From positions 62,001 through 126,000 of the forward strand of contig JAOPWC010000105.1 of assembly GCA_025965895.1 (NCBI GenBank): a stretch of DNA of 64,000 nt, given 5' to 3'. Position numbers and translations under genes: made by a program. The stretch is from Mycobacterium sp. (GTDB taxonomy: Bacteria; Actinomycetota; Actinomycetes; Mycobacteriales; Mycobacteriaceae). This document shows positions 38,907 through 49,480 of this stretch, one piece after another. Below the pieces are notes generated by a model. It ran no database searches, was not told the origin of the DNA, and saw only the letters and a list, made by a program, of their open reading frames with translations. Each line of letters opens with the position of its first letter. The first letter of the stretch is position 1.

Positions 38907-40628
38907 TCAGGCCGGGGCGGGCTGCCGTCCGCGCACCAGGCGCCCCGGCCGCGCGTCGGTCGGCGCACCGTTCACGGCGATGAGCTCGCCGGACACGATC
39001 GTCGCGACGTAACCGTCGGCGGTCTGGTCCAGACGGCGGCCGCCGGCGGGCAGGTCGTAGGTGATGACCGGGCGGTGCAGAGTCAGCGCCGCGTGGTCGA
39101 TGACGTTGAGGTCGGCTTTGTAGCCCTCGGCGATGCGGCCCCGGTCCAGCAGACCGCCGACCTTCGCCGGAACCGACGTCAGCTGCTTCACGGCCTCGGC
39201 GACGCTGAACCGGCCCCGCTCCCGATCGCGCGCCCAGTGCGCCAACAGGAATGTGGGAAAGCTTGCGTCGCAGATCATGCCGTAGTGGGCGCCGCCGTCG
39301 CCGAGCCCGAGCACAACATCGTCGCGGCGCATCAACTCGCCGATGGTGTCCAGTGAGTTGTTCTCGAAGTTCGCCATCGCGCCGAGCAGCATCGCGTGGC
39401 CGCCGTCATCGAGCAGCCGGTCGTAGGCCTCCTCCATCGGGCTGACGCCATGTGCCCTGGCGCGGGCCAGAATGCTGGTCGAGCGGCCGGGCTCGTAGTT
39501 GGGCGGATCATCGAGGGGGAAGATCCACTCCCACGCCTGTGCCATATACAGCAGCGGATGCCCGCCGGCGCTGGGCCTGTCGGCCAGAATCCGCGCACGC
39601 ACCTCGGGCTTGCGCATCTCCGCCACGCGCTCCGCCAGCGGCAGGCCCGCGATCTCGCGATAGCTCGGATAGAGCACAAACGGGTTCGCCGTCAGCTCCA
39701 GGCCGATCATCAGGCCGATCGGCCGCGGGAACACCTGCGCGCTGATATCGACGCCGGAAGCGTTGTACTTCTCGACCATCGCGATGGCCTCAGGCCAGAT
39801 CGGGTCGCCGCTGTTGCCTGCGATCAACGTAAACGTGACCGGCAGCCCGGCGTCCTGCGCGACCTCGAACACCTGCTGCAGCACCGGCTCGTAGCCGCCC
39901 GCCGGGATGTCGGGCACGAACTGGATCAACCCGCCGCCCGCATCGGCGACCCCGGCGGCGATCGCGGCCAGTTCGTCGCGCCCGGCGTCATAGCTCGGAA
40001 TCGGCGCGCCCCGTTCGGTCCGGTGGATCGTCAACCGTGACGATGCGAACCCGAGCGCGCCGACCTCGACGGCTTCGGCTGCCAGCGCCCTCATGCGGGC
40101 CAGGTCGTCCACGGTGGCGGGCTCGCGCTCAGCGCCGCGCCGGCCCATCACGTAGACCCGCAGCGGTGAGTGCGGCAGATAGGCCGCCACGTCGATGTCC
40201 CGCTCGCGTGCGTCCAGGGCATCCAGGTACTCGGGGAAGGTCTCCCAGTCCCACGCCAGCCCGTCGGCCATCACCACGCCGGGAATGTCCTCCACGCCGG
40301 CCATCACATCCACCAGCACGTCGTGGTCGCAGGCACGGCACGGAGCGAAGCCGACGCCGCAGTTGCCCATCACGGCCGTCGTGACGCCATGCGCCGACGA
40401 CGGCGTCATCCGGTCCGACCAGATGGCCTGGCCGTCGTAGTGCGTGTGCAGGTCGACAAAGCCCGGGGTGACGAGCAGGCCGGTCGCGTCGACTACCTGC
40501 GTCGCGTCGCCGTCGACAAGGCCGACCGCTGCGATGACGCCGTCGCGAACCGCGACGTCGCCGACATACGGTTCCCCGCCGAGCCCGTCGGCAATAGTGC
40601 CCCCACGGATAACGAGGTCGTAGCTCAT
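38907..40628 (-). CDS. Amidohydrolase, N-acyl-D-amino-acid deacylase type
   Basis: A 573-residue amidohydrolase_3-family enzyme. Metal-binding start VDLHTHYDGQ (about residues 58-67), the GNCGVGFAPC stretch near residue 88 with the Cys typical of D-aminoacylases, LPHSPLRVYVMG, and C-terminal LGLGDGGAHYG with the metal/catalytic Asp and His. Likely cleaves an acyl-amide or cyclic amide; the substrate is unknown. The ATG at 40628 lies 6 nt after a TAGAGT -10 box. Mycobacteria have several paralogues, so the name is deliberately broad. Confidence 0.87.
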   Translation of the reverse strand: MSYDLVIRGGTIADGLGGEPYVGDVAVRDGVIAAVGLVDGDATQVVDATGLLVTPGFVDLHTHYDGQAIWSDRMTPSSAHGVTTAVMGNCGVGFAPCRACDHDVLVDVMAGVEDIPGVVMADGLAWDWETFPEYLDALDARERDIDVAAYLPHSPLRVYVMGRRGAEREPATVDDLARMRALAAEAVEVGALGFASSRLTIHRTERGAPIPSYDAGRDELAAIAAGVADAGGGLIQFVPDIPAGGYEPVLQQVFEVAQDAGLPVTFTLIAGNSGDPIWPEAIAMVEKYNASGVDISAQVFPRPIGLMIGLELTANPFVLYPSYREIAGLPLAERVAEMRKPEVRARILADRPSAGGHPLLYMAQAWEWIFPLDDPPNYEPGRSTSILARARAHGVSPMEEAYDRLLDDGGHAMLLGAMANFENNSLDTIGELMRRDDVVLGLGDGGAHYGMICDASFPTFLLAHWARDRERGRFSVAEAVKQLTSVPAKVGGLLDRGRIAEGYKADLNVIDHAALTLHRPVITYDLPAGGRRLDQTADGYVATIVSGELIAVNGAPTDARPGRLVRGRQPAPA

Positions 40629-40634
40629 CTCTCG

Positions 40635-40640
40635 ACTCTA
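40635..40640 (-). promoter_or_regulatory. -10 box TAGAGT, leaderless amidohydrolase promoter
   Basis: On the minus strand TAGAGT, 6 nt, then ATG at 40628. It lies in the 28-bp gap shared with the broken VOC gene reading the other way. Confidence 0.45.
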
Positions 40641-40656
40641 ATGTCAGGATGTCCGG

Positions 40657-40878
40657 GTGATCGACCACTTCGGCATCGACTGCAGCGACTTCACAAGATC
40701 CCAAAAGTTCTACGACCAGGTGCTCGGCGTGCTCGGCTACGGCCGGCAGATGGACTTCGGCGTCGCGATCGGATACGGCAAGAACGGCCACCCGGACTTC
40801 TGGATAGCCGACGCCGACCTCGCACCGGGCTCACCGCCGCCACGTCGACCGGGGCAGGTTGAGCACCCCGCTGCGTGA
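40657..40878 (+). pseudogene. Truncated VOC (glyoxalase/bleomycin-resistance) protein
   Basis: The first ~52 residues, MIDHFGIDCSDFTRSQKFYD, then VLGVLGYGRQMDFGVAIGYG and HPDFWIADAD, are the N-terminal half of a VOC-superfamily protein (usually about 125 residues, with metal ligands distributed over the whole chain). From about 40820 the frame runs into antisense sequence of the convergent gene (PPPRRPGQVEHPAA), so the C-terminal half is missing. Without it the metal site cannot form; most likely a pseudogene. Confidence 0.75.
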
Positions 40879-41640
40879 GCTCAACTGGCCGACGATGTCC
40901 TCCACCCGTCCCAGCGGCATCTCGGTGTGCCACTCCGGCAGCAAGCCATGCACCAGCACTGACCGCGACTGCAGCGTCACTTTGGTGATGATCAGGCCGT
41001 TCGGCACGTCGGGAAGGCCGATCGGATAGATCGGCATCTTGCCCGGCAGCGCCCACCGCCGGCGTCGCCCGATCAGCGCCCGCGGTGTCAGCCACAACGC
41101 GGTCCCGACCACTCGCACGTCGACCTCCAGGTGACCCCACGCCGGACGGCGAGCCCAGCGGAGTCGAGCGGTGCCGTCGCCACCGACCTCCACCGCGAGC
41201 CGGGGTGTCGCCTGACGGACGAGATCCTCGAGGATCTCGGCAGGCAGCTTCAGCGTGAGTTCCACCGGAGCAGCGACGATCTCCGTCGGCGCGCTGGGGC
41301 GGAAGTGGACGTTGTGGAGCACGGCCATCGCCTGATCGAACCGGTAGTGGTTCCAGGTGATGTCGCGCGCGACGATCAGGACATCACCGAGTTGGCCCAC
41401 CGCGAGGCCACGCAGATCGAGGCGAGAGTCGAATTCGGTCACGGTCAGGGTGAGGTCGTGTGAATCGAAACGCACCTTGAGTCCACGGCCCACCGCCAGC
41501 CGGCGAAGCGTGAGGAACAACGTCCGGTACGCAACCGCGACGCCTGACGTCACGGGCGCCGCCGTCGACCACAGCAGTGAGGTCAGCCGCGCCCGGGACC
41601 GGAATGGATCCCACCCGGGGCGCGGCGCTGAGCGCGGCAT
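40831..41640 (-). CDS. Conserved mycobacterial protein of unknown function, 269 aa
   Basis: No family is recognised with confidence. The chain is rich in beta-strand-like segments with repeated LxLxGLxVxxLGDVLI and VELTLKLPAEILEDLV, and a basic stretch (LIGRRRRWALPGKMP). The strand-dominated pattern resembles the lipid-binding LmeA/DUF2993 type of fold, but the usual HxPFL motif is not seen, so this is only a suggestion. The ATG at 41640 is divergent from the DinB gene. Its 3' end has replaced the end of the VOC gene. Confidence 0.6.
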   Translation of the reverse strand: MPRSAPRPGWDPFRSRARLTSLLWSTAAPVTSGVAVAYRTLFLTLRRLAVGRGLKVRFDSHDLTLTVTEFDSRLDLRGLAVGQLGDVLIVARDITWNHYRFDQAMAVLHNVHFRPSAPTEIVAAPVELTLKLPAEILEDLVRQATPRLAVEVGGDGTARLRWARRPAWGHLEVDVRVVGTALWLTPRALIGRRRRWALPGKMPIYPIGLPDVPNGLIITKVTLQSRSVLVHGLLPEWHTEMPLGRVEDIVGQLSSRSGVLNLPRSTWRR

Positions 41641-41678
41641 CAGACCAGCATGCCTGCCGACGGGTCGGTGCGTGCGCG

Positions 41679-41684
41679 TAGCGT
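41679..41684 (+). promoter_or_regulatory. -10 box TAGCGT, leaderless DinB-gene promoter
   Basis: TAGCGT, 7 nt, then ATG at 41692. Confidence 0.4.
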
Positions 41685-41691
41685 CGCGGCC

Positions 41692-42219
41692 ATGTCCGAT
41701 AGCGATGCGACCGCCTCGCAGGAATTGCTGCGCGATTCGTTCACCCGCCTGATCGAACATGTCGACGACCTGACCGATGGCCTGCCCGACGAAGTGTCTT
41801 TCTGGCGCCCGACACCGAAAGCCAACAGCATCGCCTGGCTGATCTGGCACAGCGCGCGGGTGCAGGACGTCCAGATCAGCGATATCGCCAAGACGCAGGA
41901 CGTTTGGACTCGCGACCGCTGGGTCGACCGGTTCAAACTGGATCTCCCTCGAGATGACACCGGCTACGGGCACAGCGCCGAGGACGTGGCCAAGGTGCGC
42001 CCTACCGTCGACCTGCTCGCCGGCTACTACCACGCGGTGCACGAGATGACGATGCAGTTCATCAAGACACTGACCGTCGCCGATCTCCAGCGCATCATCG
42101 ACCGTGGCTGGAATCCCCCGATCACCACGAGTATGCGGTTGGTCAGCATCGTCGACGATTGTGCCCAGCACCTCGGACAGGCCGCATATGTGAGAGGCAT
42201 CGCGCCAAGACGTCGTTGA
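41692..42219 (+). CDS. DinB/DUF664-family protein (Rv0443-like)
   Basis: A 175-residue four-helix-bundle protein with three possible metal-binding histidines in conserved positions: LIEHVDDL, WLIWHSARVQ and DDCAQHLGQAAY. This family includes thiol-dependent transferases (for example mycothiol- or bacillithiol-S-transferases), so a detoxification role is possible. The length is close to Rv0443 (171 residues). The ATG at 41692 is preferred because an upstream start would lack a promoter of the type seen here. Confidence 0.82.
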   Translation: MSDSDATASQELLRDSFTRLIEHVDDLTDGLPDEVSFWRPTPKANSIAWLIWHSARVQDVQISDIAKTQDVWTRDRWVDRFKLDLPRDDTGYGHSAEDVAKVRPTVDLLAGYYHAVHEMTMQFIKTLTVADLQRIIDRGWNPPITTSMRLVSIVDDCAQHLGQAAYVRGIAPRRR

Positions 42220-42242
42220 GGTGGAGTCACACCCGCGAACGT

Positions 42243-42248
42243 TAGGGT
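42243..42248 (+). promoter_or_regulatory. -10 box TAGGGT, leaderless promoter
   Basis: TAGGGT, 6 nt, then GTG at 42255. Confidence 0.5.
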
Positions 42249-42254
42249 TGATTC

Positions 42255-43091
42255 GTGCGCTTCGTGCTGACGGTGCTGTTGTGGCTCGTCACCACGATCG
42301 CACTGGCGGCCGCGGTGCCTGCCGCGTGGGCGCAGCGGCACGTCGTCGATGAAGACGGCTACGCCGCACTGGCGCAGTCGGCGACCCACGATCCCCAGTT
42401 GCAGGATGCGATGGCGTCGGAGCTGACCACCCAGGTTCTCGCGATTGCGCGCAACCACGGCTATGACCTCAACGAAACCCTGGTGCGCGGCATCGCGGCT
42501 GCGTACACCGCCGGCCCGTCATTTCCCCAACAGTTCGCCCAGGCGAACCGGATTGCGCACCAATGGATGTTCACCGATTCGGGGCGTCAAGCCGGTAACG
42601 GCTGGATGGTCGATCTGACGCCGATGTTGTCCGACACGTCGTTTCAGCAGATGCTGAACAACTTCAACGTCAAGCTCCCGTCGACGGTCACCGTTCCGGT
42701 AACCGTGACCGGCGGGCTGCGGCCGGGCCGGCTTCGCCCAGTGGCGACGTGGGCGCCGTGGGTCAGCATCGGCTTGGCGGTGCTGACCGGAGTCATGGCG
42801 CTGCTGACATTGGCATCGGCCCGTCAGCGCGGAAAAGCCCTCGCAGCACTGGGTGTTTCGGCGCTGCTCGTCGGCGGCGCCGGCTGGGCTGCGCTGGAGA
42901 TCTTCCGGGGCCGGATCAACGACGCGCTCAACCACACCACCGGGGATGTCCGCCGGATCGCCGATGTCATGGTCGGGTACGCCGAAAACAGCCTGCATCA
43001 GTGGCTGAACCTCACGCTGGCCGCCGGCGGAGTGTTAGTGGTCCTCGGCGCCGCCGTCTCGATGATCGGCGGTCTGCGGCGGAGAAGTTAA
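42255..43091 (+). CDS. Mycobacterial membrane protein of unknown function, 278 aa
   Basis: One N-terminal membrane helix or signal (FVLTVLLWLVTTIALAAAV), an external region of about 135 residues with a conserved-looking ATHDPQLQDAMASELTTQV stretch, then three hydrophobic helices from about residue 160. No enzymatic motif is seen. Its GTG start is leaderless. The 3' end overlaps the convergent prolyl oligopeptidase gene by 57 nt, which is unusual for two intact genes; one of the two ends may have drifted. Confidence 0.72.
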   Translation: MRFVLTVLLWLVTTIALAAAVPAAWAQRHVVDEDGYAALAQSATHDPQLQDAMASELTTQVLAIARNHGYDLNETLVRGIAAAYTAGPSFPQQFAQANRIAHQWMFTDSGRQAGNGWMVDLTPMLSDTSFQQMLNNFNVKLPSTVTVPVTVTGGLRPGRLRPVATWAPWVSIGLAVLTGVMALLTLASARQRGKALAALGVSALLVGGAGWAALEIFRGRINDALNHTTGDVRRIADVMVGYAENSLHQWLNLTLAAGGVLVVLGAAVSMIGGLRRRS

Positions 43092-45083
43092 CATCCGCCA
43101 CAGAAACTCGAAGGCAAGCGCCGACTTGAAAGCGGTCTGCGCATTGTCGGCCGCGCCGGCGTGCCCGCCCTCGATGTTCTCGTAGTAGCGCACCCGGTGC
43201 CCGGCGGCCTCCAGCGCGGCGGTCATCTTTCGAGCGTGACCCGGGTGCACGCGGTCGTCGCGGGTAGAGGTCGTGATCAGCACCCGGGGATAGCGCCGGT
43301 CAGCCGAAATATTCTGGTATGGCGAATATCTTCCGATGAACTCCCAGTCGGCGGGGTCGTCGGGGTTGCCGTACTCGGCCACCCATGACGCGCCGGCCAA
43401 CAGCAGGTGAAAGCGCCGCATGTCAAGCAGCGGCACGCTGCAGACCAGCGCCCCGAACGACTCCGGGTAGTGGGTCAGCATGATCCCCATCAATAGCCCA
43501 CCGTTGCTACCGCCCTGCGCTCCGAGCTGGTCCACCGTGGTGATGCCGCGATTCACCAGATCCCTTGCGACCGCCACGAAATCCTCTGCCACCAGGTGCC
43601 GGCCCTCCCGCATCGCCTGGGTGTGCCAGCCGGGCCCGTACTCACCGCCGCCGCGGATGTTGGCGAGCACGTACGTGCCGCCGCGAGCCAGCCACAGCCG
43701 GCCCAACACCCCGTCATAGCCCGGCGTTCGCGCCACCTCGAAGCCACCGTAGCCGCCGAGCAGCGTCGCTCCGGGCCCCTGCGCGTCCCGGTGAGCGACA
43801 ACGAAGTACGGGATCGCGGTGCCGTCATCCGACGTCGCGAAGTACTGGGTAACAGTGAGATCGTCGGCATCGAAGAACGACGGCGCGGATTTGATCTGTC
43901 GCAGCGGGCCACCTGCCGTGCCGTGCAGCAGCCGTGACGGCCTGTCGAAACCGCTTGAGTCCAGGAATATCTCGTCACCGGTGTCGTCCGCTGCGACGAT
44001 CACCGTGTTGGTCGTCTCGGGAACGTCCGTCACCTGTTCGCGATACCAGCTACCCGGTTTGACGACCTCGACCCGGCTGGCCACGTCGGCGAGCGTCACG
44101 ATCATCAGCCGGTCGCGCGTCCACGCATAGTGGTTCAGGCCGGTGTGCGCGTCGGGCTCGAAGACAACGTGCAACTCGGCTGTGCCGGCGAGGAACTCGT
44201 CGTAGTCCGCGGCCAGCAGCGACCCCGCTCGGTAAACGTCCGCGCCGTTGTACCAGTCTGTCCGCAGCTCGATCAGCAACCACTCCCGGTGCACCGACAC
44301 CGTCGCGTCCGTCGGCGCGTCGATGCGGATCAGCTCGCCGCCGCGCAATTCGTAGACCTCGTCGTTGAAGAAGTCGATCGCGCGGCGCACGAACGTGCGC
44401 TCGAAGCCCGGTGTTCTGTCCACCGACGCGGCGACGATCACATCGGTCTGTGAGCCGGAGAACAGCACCTCTGCCTCACCGAGCGGTCGGCCCCGTCGCC
44501 ACCGTTTCACCAGGCGCGGGTACCCCGAGTCGGTCAGCGAACCCGGGCCGAAATCGGTGCCCACCAGCACGGTGTCCTCGTCCTCCCACCCGATCTGCGT
44601 CTTGGCCTCCGGCAGCGTGAACCCGTCCCTGACGAACTGCCGTGTCTGCATGTCGAACTCGCGCACCACGGCGGCATCGGAGCCGCCGCGCGACAGGCTG
44701 ACCAGGGCACGCGTGTACTCCGGCTCGATCACGTCGGCGCCGCCCCACACCCAGTTCTCGTCGTCGGCGGCGGCCAGCGCGTCGACGTCGATCACCACAT
44801 CCCAGTCGGGCTGTTCGCTGCGGTACTGCTCCAGCGAGGTCCGCCGCCACAAACCGCGTGGATGCTCGGCGTCGCGCCAGAAGTTGTACAGGTGTTCACC
44901 GCGGCGGCGCACATAGGGGATCCGTGCGTCGGTGTCGAGAACCGCGAGCGCCTCGGCGCGCATCTGGTCGAAGCGGTCGCCGGACAACTCTGCCAGCGTG
45001 GGGTCGTTGTGCTCGCGCACCCAGTCCAGCGCAGCGTCGCCGGTGATGTCCTCAAGCCCCAGAAACGGGTCGTCGTCGGCCAT
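43035..45083 (-). CDS. Prolyl oligopeptidase, S9 family (Rv0457c-like)
   Basis: A 682-residue serine peptidase. Residues about 80-410 fit the seven-bladed propeller that guards the active site. The C-terminal alpha/beta hydrolase domain has LLGGYGGFEVARTP, the nucleophile Ser in GGSNGGLLMG, Asp in TSTRDDRVHPGH and His in EGGHAGAADN. It cleaves short peptides after proline. No signal peptide, so cytosolic. Corresponds to Rv0457c. Confidence 0.92.
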   Translation of the reverse strand: MADDDPFLGLEDITGDAALDWVREHNDPTLAELSGDRFDQMRAEALAVLDTDARIPYVRRRGEHLYNFWRDAEHPRGLWRRTSLEQYRSEQPDWDVVIDVDALAAADDENWVWGGADVIEPEYTRALVSLSRGGSDAAVVREFDMQTRQFVRDGFTLPEAKTQIGWEDEDTVLVGTDFGPGSLTDSGYPRLVKRWRRGRPLGEAEVLFSGSQTDVIVAASVDRTPGFERTFVRRAIDFFNDEVYELRGGELIRIDAPTDATVSVHREWLLIELRTDWYNGADVYRAGSLLAADYDEFLAGTAELHVVFEPDAHTGLNHYAWTRDRLMIVTLADVASRVEVVKPGSWYREQVTDVPETTNTVIVAADDTGDEIFLDSSGFDRPSRLLHGTAGGPLRQIKSAPSFFDADDLTVTQYFATSDDGTAIPYFVVAHRDAQGPGATLLGGYGGFEVARTPGYDGVLGRLWLARGGTYVLANIRGGGEYGPGWHTQAMREGRHLVAEDFVAVARDLVNRGITTVDQLGAQGGSNGGLLMGIMLTHYPESFGALVCSVPLLDMRRFHLLLAGASWVAEYGNPDDPADWEFIGRYSPYQNISADRRYPRVLITTSTRDDRVHPGHARKMTAALEAAGHRVRYYENIEGGHAGAADNAQTAFKSALAFEFLWRMLTSPPQTADHRDGGAEDH

Positions 45084-45145
45084 GGAATTGATTCTCCCGC
45101 CGGCGGTACTGTGAGTTGGGTTACACCGTTAGGCAGGAGCAGCTG

Positions 45146-46668
<1,523 letters not shown>

Positions 46669-46669
<1 letters not shown>

Positions 46670-46701
46670 TGAGCGCTTGCGCGAAGAACATCGAGCTCTG
46701 A
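46669..46701 (+). CDS. Mini-ORF 1, 10 aa (MSACAKNIEL), translationally coupled
   Basis: ATG at 46669 overlaps the ALDH TGA; stop at 46699-46701. It has no separate ribosome binding site, so any translation would be by reinitiation. Whether the peptide is stable or matters is unknown; the arrangement is what is notable. Confidence 0.4.
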
Positions 46702-46733
46702 TGAGCGCTTGCGCGAAGAACATCGAGCTCTGA
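46701..46733 (+). CDS. Mini-ORF 2, 10 aa, identical to mini-ORF 1
   Basis: ATG at 46701 overlaps the previous stop; its stop at 46731-46733 overlaps the DUF779 start. The identical nucleotide sequence of the two mini-ORFs indicates a recent duplication or gene conversion. Confidence 0.4.
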   Translation: MSACAKNIEL

Positions 46734-47236
46734 TGTGCGCTTGCACGCCGCCGCGCGTGCTGATCACCCAGGCGGCCGCAGAGTTGCTGGGCCGGCTGCG
46801 TGAGCGTTACGGCCCGGTGATGTTTCATCAATCGGGCGGCTGTTGCGACGGCTCGTCGCCGATGTGCTATCCCGACGGCGAGTTCCTCGTCGGCGACCGC
46901 GACGTGCTGCTCGGCATCCTCGACGGCGCGCCGGTGTGGATCTCGGGCTCGCAGTTCGAGGCATGGAAGCACACGCAGCTGGTGATCGACGCGGTGCCCG
47001 GGCGCGGAGGCGGCTTCAGCTTGGAAGCGCCTGAAGGCGTGCGGTTTCTGAGCCGCGGCAGGGCGTTCAGGCCCGACGAATTGGCGCTGCTGGAGGCTGA
47101 GCCGCCGCTTCGCGGCGCCGACTATGCCGACGGCAAGCGGCCACCGGAACCCCATCGGCCCGTGGTGGTGACCGAGGCCGCCGACGCATGCCCGGTGCCG
47201 TCGGGGCGCGGTTCGACGGCGCGGGAACAAGGCTAA
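46733..47236 (+). CDS. DUF779 protein (Rv0459-like), ALDH partner
   Basis: A 167-residue protein with a Cys-rich core, HQSGGCCDGSSPMCYP (about residues 35-50), diagnostic of DUF779, and DVLLGILDGAPVWISGSQFE. The clustered cysteines suggest metal or redox function. DUF779 genes often sit beside aldehyde dehydrogenase genes. The ATG at 46733 is the last of the TGATG junctions; N-terminal residues MCACTPP resemble the mini-ORF peptide MSACAKN. The C-terminal 50 residues are low complexity. Confidence 0.85.
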   Translation: MCACTPPRVLITQAAAELLGRLRERYGPVMFHQSGGCCDGSSPMCYPDGEFLVGDRDVLLGILDGAPVWISGSQFEAWKHTQLVIDAVPGRGGGFSLEAPEGVRFLSRGRAFRPDELALLEAEPPLRGADYADGKRPPEPHRPVVVTEAADACPVPSGRGSTAREQG

Positions 47237-47251
47237 CGCGGCTGGCGCGGT

Positions 47252-47257
47252 TACTGT
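47252..47257 (+). promoter_or_regulatory. -10 box TACTGT, leaderless promoter of the Rv0460-like gene
   Basis: TACTGT, 7 nt, then GTG at 47265, giving the lpdC-side genes a start independent of ALDH-DUF779. Confidence 0.45.
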
Positions 47258-47264
47258 CGTAACC

Positions 47265-47543
47265 GTGATACCCCTACCTCGGTCATGGTTGCTGACGAGC
47301 GCGATGTTGGTCGGCGCGGCGGTCGGCATCGTTGCGGGAATGGCCTCGACGCTGCTGGTCAGCGCACAGATCCGGCCGGATCTGGCGATCGCGCTGGTGG
47401 TGGGCATTCCCAGTGCGGTCGGGCTGCTGCTGATCCTGTTGTCCGGGCGGCGATGGGTGACGACGCTGGGTGCATTCATCCTGGCGATGGCCCCCGGCTG
47501 GTTCGGCGTGCTGGTGGCGATCCAGGTGGTGCACGGTGCGTGA
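47265..47543 (+). CDS. Small membrane protein (Rv0460-like), 92 aa
   Basis: Three hydrophobic helices (about residues 8-30, 40-58 and 65-90) with almost no charged loops; start GTG after a -10 box. It matches the small hydrophobic gene found at this place in M. tuberculosis. Function unknown. The stop overlaps the next gene start by 8 nt. Confidence 0.75.
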   Translation: MIPLPRSWLLTSAMLVGAAVGIVAGMASTLLVSAQIRPDLAIALVVGIPSAVGLLLILLSGRRWVTTLGAFILAMAPGWFGVLVAIQVVHGA

Positions 47544-48063
47544 GCCCGTCGACCCGGGCCCGGACACCCAGCCCAGCCTCGAGGCCCGGCCCGATCCGTT
47601 CGAGCCGCTGGCCGCGCACCCCGAACCCACGGCCGCGCACCCGCAACACGCGGCCATCGCGGTGGACGCCCGGCGCGGGCCGCAGCCACCACTCGAGCCG
47701 CCGCCACCCCCCGCGCAGCTGCCCGAGCAGCTGCCCGCGCAGCCGGTCGCCGTGCCCGGGCAGTACCACTACCTCAAACGATGGACGTTCGTCCCGGTGC
47801 TCATCGGCGTCTGGATCCCCGCCGCGCTGATCGGGCTGTTGCTCTACTACTACTGGTTCCACTCGATCGACAAGACGCCGGCGGTCTTCCTCCTTCTGGT
47901 GGTCATCGTCGTCTCTACGGTCAGCGGCCAGCTGATGGCGATGGTCGACCACAAACCGCTGATCACGGCGGCAGCCATCGCGGTGATGTCGGCGCCCTTC
48001 GCGGCCACTGCCGCCGCCGCGGCGCTCCACGGCGCGTACGCGTTCGGCTGGGTCGCTCGGTAG
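47536..48063 (+). CDS. Pro-rich membrane protein (Rv0461-like), 175 aa
   Basis: The first ~75 residues are rich in Pro, Ala, Glu and Gln (PPLEPPPPPAQLPEQ) and are likely disordered; then three or four hydrophobic helices starting at about residue 85. No catalytic motif. Start GTG at 47536, overlapping the Rv0460-like gene, so co-translated. The length is nearly the same as Rv0461 (174). Function unknown. Confidence 0.75.
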   Translation: MREPVDPGPDTQPSLEARPDPFEPLAAHPEPTAAHPQHAAIAVDARRGPQPPLEPPPPPAQLPEQLPAQPVAVPGQYHYLKRWTFVPVLIGVWIPAALIGLLLYYYWFHSIDKTPAVFLLLVVIVVSTVSGQLMAMVDHKPLITAAAIAVMSAPFAATAAAAALHGAYAFGWVAR

Positions 48064-48070
48064 CGGCCAT

Positions 48071-48076
48071 TAGGGT
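48071..48076 (+). promoter_or_regulatory. -10 box TAGGGT, leaderless lpdC promoter
   Basis: TAGGGT, 6 nt, then GTG at 48083. Confidence 0.5.
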
Positions 48077-48082
48077 GGGCGT

Positions 48083-49477
48083 GTGACCCACTATGACGTC
48101 GTCGTTCTCGGAGCCGGCCCCGGCGGGTACGTCGCGGCCATTCGCGCCGCCCAGCTCGGGCTGAACACAGCAGTCGTCGAGCAGAAGTACTGGGGCGGGG
48201 TGTGCCTCAACGTCGGCTGCATCCCGTCGAAGTCGCTGCTGCGCAACGCGGAGCTGGCACACATCTTCACCAAGCAGGCCAAGACATTCGGCATCGGCGG
48301 CGAGGCCACCTTCGACTACGGCGTCGCGTTCGACCGCAGCCGCAAGGTCGCCGACGGCCGGGTCGCAGGCGTGCACTATCTGATGAAGAAGAACAAGATC
48401 ACCGAGATACACGGCCGCGGCACGTTCAAGGACGCCAACACGCTCTCGGTGGAGCTCAACGACGGCGGCACCGACACCGTCACGTTCGACAACGCGATCA
48501 TCGCCACCGGCAGCCACACCCAACTCGTTGCCGGCACCTCGCTGTCGGAGAACGTCGTCACCTACGAAGAGCAGATCCTGTCGCGGGAGCTGCCGGACTC
48601 CGTCATCATCGCCGGCGCCGGTGCGATCGGAATGGAATTCGGTTACGTACTGAACAACTACGGCGTCGACGTGACGATTGTCGAGTTCCTGCCGAGGGCG
48701 CTGCCCAACGAGGACGCCGAGGTGTCCAAGGAGATCGAAAAGCAGTTCAAGAAGCTGGGCGTGAAGCTGCTGACCGGCACCAAGGTCGAGGGCATCGACG
48801 ACGACGGCTCGCAGGTCACCGTTTCGGTCAGCAAGGACGGTAAGTCCGACAAGCTGAAAGCCGAGAAGGTGCTGCAGGCCATCGGCTTTCGCCCCAACGT
48901 CCAGGGCTACGGTCTCGAGGAGGCCGGCGTGAAACTGACCGAGCGACAGGCCATCGGCATCGACGGGCGGATGCGCACCAACGTGCCGCACGTCTACGCG
49001 ATCGGCGACGTCACCGGCCTGCTGCAACTGGCGCATGTCGCGGAGGCGCAGGGCGTCGTCGCAGCGGAAACCATTGCGGGTGCAGAGACTCTGGAGTTGG
49101 GCGACTACCGGATGATGCCGCGGGCCACGTTCTGCCAGCCCCAGGTCGCCAGCTTCGGGCTGACCGAAGAGCAGGCCCGCGACGAGGGCTACGACGTCAA
49201 GGTCGCGAAGTTCCCGTTCACGGCCAACGCCAAGGCGCACGGGTTAGGTGAGACAGCCGGGTTCGTCAAGCTGGTCGCCGACGGTAAGTACGGCGAACTG
49301 TTGGGCGGCCACCTGATCGGCGCCGACGTGTCGGAGCTGCTGCCTGAGCTCACGCTGGCGCAGAAGTGGGACTTGACCGTCAACGAGCTGACCCGCAACG
49401 TCCACACCCACCCGACCCTGTCGGAGGCGCTGCAGGAGTGCTTCCACGGGTTGGCGGGTCACATGATCAACTTCTGA
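48083..49477 (+). CDS. lpdC: LpdC, dihydrolipoamide dehydrogenase (E3)
   Basis: A 464-residue flavoenzyme that reoxidises dihydrolipoamide with NAD in the pyruvate and branched-chain ketoacid dehydrogenases and, in M. tuberculosis, also in the peroxynitrite reductase system with AhpC/AhpD. Visible parts: [10 protein letters not shown] (FAD), the redox pair CLNVGC (about residues 41-46), [10 protein letters not shown] (NAD), AIGDVTG and C-terminal HTHPTLSE, which carries the His-Glu dyad of the partner active site. Its length equals that of Rv0462. Confidence 0.97.
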   Translation: MTHYDVVVLGAGPGGYVAAIRAAQLGLNTAVVEQKYWGGVCLNVGCIPSKSLLRNAELAHIFTKQAKTFGIGGEATFDYGVAFDRSRKVADGRVAGVHYLMKKNKITEIHGRGTFKDANTLSVELNDGGTDTVTFDNAIIATGSHTQLVAGTSLSENVVTYEEQILSRELPDSVIIAGAGAIGMEFGYVLNNYGVDVTIVEFLPRALPNEDAEVSKEIEKQFKKLGVKLLTGTKVEGIDDDGSQVTVSVSKDGKSDKLKAEKVLQAIGFRPNVQGYGLEEAGVKLTERQAIGIDGRMRTNVPHVYAIGDVTGLLQLAHVAEAQGVVAAETIAGAETLELGDYRMMPRATFCQPQVASFGLTEEQARDEGYDVKVAKFPFTANAKAHGLGETAGFVKLVADGKYGELLGGHLIGADVSELLPELTLAQKWDLTVNELTRNVHTHPTLSEALQECFHGLAGHMINF

Positions 49478-49480
49478 CGC

